Below the pieces are notes generated by a model. It was not told the DNA's origin, ran no database searches, and saw only the letters and a program-made list of their open reading frames with translations. This document shows positions 60,600-64,000 of a DNA stretch of 64,000 nt, piece by piece; position 1 is the first letter of the stretch; the number at the start of each line of letters is the position of its first letter. The stretch is from Haliotis asinina (lineage: Eukaryota > Mollusca > Gastropoda > Lepetellida > Haliotidae). Made by a program: the position numbers and the translations under genes. The stretch is from the NCBI RefSeq assembly GCF_037392515.1, contig NC_090282.1, positions 56,692,843 through 56,756,842 of the forward strand. The letters are read 5' to 3'.

Positions 60600-62860
60600 A
60601 GGCCGTTCTCCTTTAGCTTGTACAGTCGTACATTGTATGATATTATGCCAACGCGTTGCCCAAATGAGGCAACAAGGTGACACTCTTAAACGGCGGTGAC
60701 ATTCGTTTTAACTTTCAATTTATATACACTGTTCAGAACGAAATGAAACGCACAAGCCATTTGTAGAAGAATTAGTGAAAGATACCGCATGCCTTTCCGT
60801 TTACTTACTGCCGTAAGCGTGCTTGTATACGTGAATGTTTTCTTTGTTGCGTTATAGCGACACTACAAGCGAGGAGAAGGAACTTAAAATTGCCGCGTTT
60901 TGATTCTGAGCTAATTATAATAACAAAACGATGACGTTTTGATAGAAATACTATATTTGTATTCTTTTGACCGCAGCTATATGAGTCCAATATTCTCCAA
61001 ATCACCTATGCATTTCTTTTCATGAAGAGAAGTCTGATAGAATCTGGTAATTGATTAGAATTACGACTCCTGCTTAAACTGTAACATACAGAGCCAGTAA
61101 CGTAACGCAAGGCTCTGTTGGGTTTGCAGGCACCATGATGATATGGTTAATGGTTAACCGTGTACAGGTAATATATCTAGAGAGAGTTTCACAATGTGTC
61201 CTCATTACACCGTTTGATTTGTCTTTCATACTACTACAACGTGTCCAAAAAGGAAAGTCTTGTAAACTTATAAATTGCATTCTCAGCCCATGTCTGTTTC
61301 TAAATCCAATTTTCTTCGTTGCATTTAGAAGCTCTTATGATGAACAGGAACACCTTTTTATAGATAGACAACTTCTTTTTACATTGGATTTATTACAAAC
61401 CCCCTTTTACAATAGAGAAGTTGTCTGTCCATTAAAATGTGTTCCTCTTCAAAGCCAGTTTTTCAAATATAGAGCAACTTTAACATTGAATATTTATAAA
61501 CTAGTTTACCTGGTCATGTAGGTAATCATGTCAGTATATATAACCAGCACATCGATTCAGACGTATTGTTTTAAAATACATTAATTCAATACACTTCTTA
61601 AAGCCTGGTCCCCTGAGTGTGTGGTTGGAGTACTTTCTTCTACCTCAAGCACTCATTGACGCAATAAGAACATTCAGTGCTTGTTTGATTATTTTAAAAT
61701 GTTTTTTTTTATATAATCTGTTTTGCATAGTTTCATAGAAACAGGCATCCGACAATTTGGTATTCAGTTAAATATTTCGCTACGGCATCATTCTTCCTGT
61801 AATATCTAAAGTTCCAACGGATTTTAAGGAGGACGTGTACAGGGGAGGAATGATCTTATTTGTCACTGATACGCTCATATGTTCACGTCACAAAAGGTAT
61901 ATTCTTTTCTTAAATATATGTCTAAAGCCTAAATTGGCAAAGACAATGCTTTAACTAAAGACATGGATGCTAAGAGATTCTAAATAAGCAATAAGTGTCG
62001 ATGCTTCTTATCAGCCACTCCCTTAAAGCAAACGTTATGGCTGGTTGCACAGATAATCCCTAATGTGTCTTGTACATTCGAAAGATCTTTTCCTGTTACA
62101 AACTGAGCTCTTAATTATCTCCTGCAGAGAGAAACGTCTGAAATGAAGTTTCAGAACCAGAGCATTATCCTTCCGAAATGAGACAAAGCTTACAGTTTCA
62201 ATTGAAAATAAACAACAGCCAAGAGGCTGTCAAAGGCAGGCAGTCAAAGAATATCATCGAACGATACCCAAGGGCTGAATACTTAATTGATGCTCGAAAA
62301 CTATCTTTAAGTATGCATTGACTTAAGAATAAAGTAATGTTGTTACTTGATGAAGGCATTGTTGTTATTATTGTTATGTAAACCTTTGTCCTTAAACCTT
62401 GGTTACCATGATTGCAGATGTTCCATTGCTAAGTTTGTATATATCAACATATGGAACTATGGCAAATCAGTTAAAATATACGTCAGTATTTATAGACTCG
62501 CACTGAACGGGTACTGTATGAAATATACAGTTGTCTATCATTGATGCTAGTATTTATCAGAAACCTGTCCAAATTTGCCTCTTACGAATTCATTAAAATA
62601 GTTCCTTGCCCCTTGGAGTGAGCTAACAGTTTGATCACATTTTACCAATACCAGTCAGGAGGGGAGCAATAAAGCGCACTTTTTCGTCTTTCACTTTCCT
62701 GGGAATCAAGAGCAAAATGCGACTCTTATATTAAGTTCAATGGCAGCTCAGTAGTTCTGAAATGGGGATTTCATTGTTTTTTGACATGTGTCATAGGATA
62801 GTATGCATGGTCATGCAAGGGTGTCCTTTTAAGGTATTGGTCGTCATACAGGTTACCACC
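60600..62860. other. Intergenic with one hairpin
   Basis: Apart from the inverted repeat at 61341-61451, no motif-bearing ORF or known repeat was seen. Confidence 0.6.
61341..61451. repeat. Imperfect hairpin, arms about 43 bp
   Basis: Left arm has GGAACACC, AGACAACTTCT. The right arm is its near reverse complement (AGAAGTTGTCT, GTGTTCC). The spacer is about 24 bp. Confidence 0.75.
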
Positions 62861-63090
62861 ATTCTGTTAGATGGAAACTGGCACAGAAACGTCGGCAAAC
62901 ACACAGAGTATCATTCAAGGCAGAAGCATCATGCTACCTCAGCGCCTAGATATGCTGCACGTCGGACAAATATCATCAAGGACAATAAGGAATGAACTCG
63001 ACTCAGCAGGTTTGAGGGCGGTGCCCTTTGCTTCTAGAGTCTTGTCAAGGACCATTTATCCGGGGTTTTATTTAGCCGTGGAAGATGAAC
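62860..63090 (+). mobile_element. Possible Tc1-like transposase remnant
   Basis: LHVGQISSRTIRNELDSAGL resembles the ISxRTIRNRLxxAGLRA segment of Tc1-type transposases, followed by PFASRVLS. No catalytic triad or terminal repeats were found. Confidence 0.4.
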
Positions 63091-63299
63091 TGGACGGATG
63101 AGAGTTGGGACTTGTCACAGGTTGGCAAATTCTCGTGTGATGAGGCAAAGAACACATGCAAGAATCCTAATTGGTTGAAGATTGCGTATGCGGTTAGTAA
63201 GACTGCTTGGACTTTAACAGTAAGACGGGTGACAGATACATGTCAACTTTCAGATCCGGTCGCTTTACCGCATTCCTACAGAGGCGAATAGCAGAAAGT

Positions 63300-64000
63300 A
63301 AATGATAGCAGCGGGTTCGTTATTCAAAGTACATGAACCATGTACTGTGCTGTAGTCATGTACACGGAACCTCCTGGATGTAATGAAAGACATCAGGGTT
63401 ACTATTACAGGTCTACCACTGTGCAAGAGCTGTTTAGTTATTCATCACTTATGACTTACTAGCACGTTATTCGTCATTCGACAGACAAATAGGCACTAAA
63501 ACATCTAAAACGTAATACAAATCTTAATAACAAACCCGGTGCTGGTTAGCATATATATATGTACAATTATAAGCTTTGATCAAATAGATATAGCATTACG
63601 TCAAAATATATTACAGGCACATAATTATTTTCGCTGATGTTGAGTCTAAAGTATATTGATCGAGAAAGTAAAATTACCAAGAGTATGTGCATGGCAACAA
63701 ATCTATTTTAAGATTTGTTTTCAAAATAACATGAAGTTGTATTATGTAGTGAAATCCATATTCTGCTTCATTACACGACCCACCTAAATACATGGGTTAG
63801 CTTTAGTGTTTATTTTGAAAAGTGTTACTTTTATAATCGTACAATCTCAATCATCGAGACAAGGCACCACCTTCCATATTGCGGATGTTTATCAAAGAAT
63901 GCCTTTTCGCAGAAACTCGGTATCAACGGTAACTTTTCAGAAACGTATCGACTTGCTATTGTGAGAGTGGAATAACGGAATAAATAAGATTATGAAAAGG
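63300..64000. other. Nothing recognised
   Basis: AT-rich, no ORF or repeat of note. Confidence 0.6.

Noticed and set aside
61135-61521. 128-codon + strand frame
   Set aside because: It runs across the hairpin at 61341-61451 and shows no family motif.

Overview
This is animal genomic DNA, not bacterial. Coding exons are short and split by GT-AG introns. It is rich in microsatellites, tandem arrays, tRNA-derived SINEs and decayed non-LTR retrotransposons, with AT-rich introns and intergenic DNA. The SINE families, with a core like GCAATATTCCAGC and tails of ACTCACTCAC, and the RNase H-bearing I/Nimbus-type LINE point to a mollusc. A vetigastropod such as an abalone (Haliotis) is my best guess; this is inferred from repeat style only.

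The backbone is two ammonium transporter (AMT/AmtB family) genes in tandem on the + strand. Gene 1 (1084-11537) lacks its 5' end, which lies upstream of the window. Seven exons give 471 residues in one continuous frame. Gene 2 (40556-59396) is complete: eight exons give 497 residues. Its first exon (40556-40685) is a short coding piece 4.9 kb from the next exon and was found by splice phase plus family motif. Both proteins keep the twin pore histidines, the family Asp of the D-x-A-G motif, the GWLxFNCGSTFGIS motif and the C-terminal GLR...E..LGADL.EH regulatory motif. They should conduct ammonium across the membrane, probably for ammonia excretion. Intron positions agree in the middle of the genes but differ in the second half.

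The 29 kb between the genes holds a copy of the end of a gene 1 exon (15921-15988, broken), a 33-bp minisatellite (14260-15170), a large CpG-rich partly inverted element made of GTCGC units (19556-21727), a long-TIR MITE (23505-23928), a frameshifted reverse-strand LINE (24612-26031), and a decayed forward-strand LINE (about 28106-31150) interrupted by a 1.2 kb insertion with 7-bp direct repeats. It also holds a probable unrecognised gene on the - strand (exons 34811-34940 and 32304-32873, with a poly(A) signal).

Gene 2's introns hold a deletion derivative of a Tc1-like transposon, a 20-copy 58-bp array, several SINEs, and a decayed DIRS-like retroelement carrying a hairpin insertion with a 12-bp target duplication. 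From about 60.6 kb to the end I see no convincing gene, only a hairpin and a possible Tc1-like remnant.
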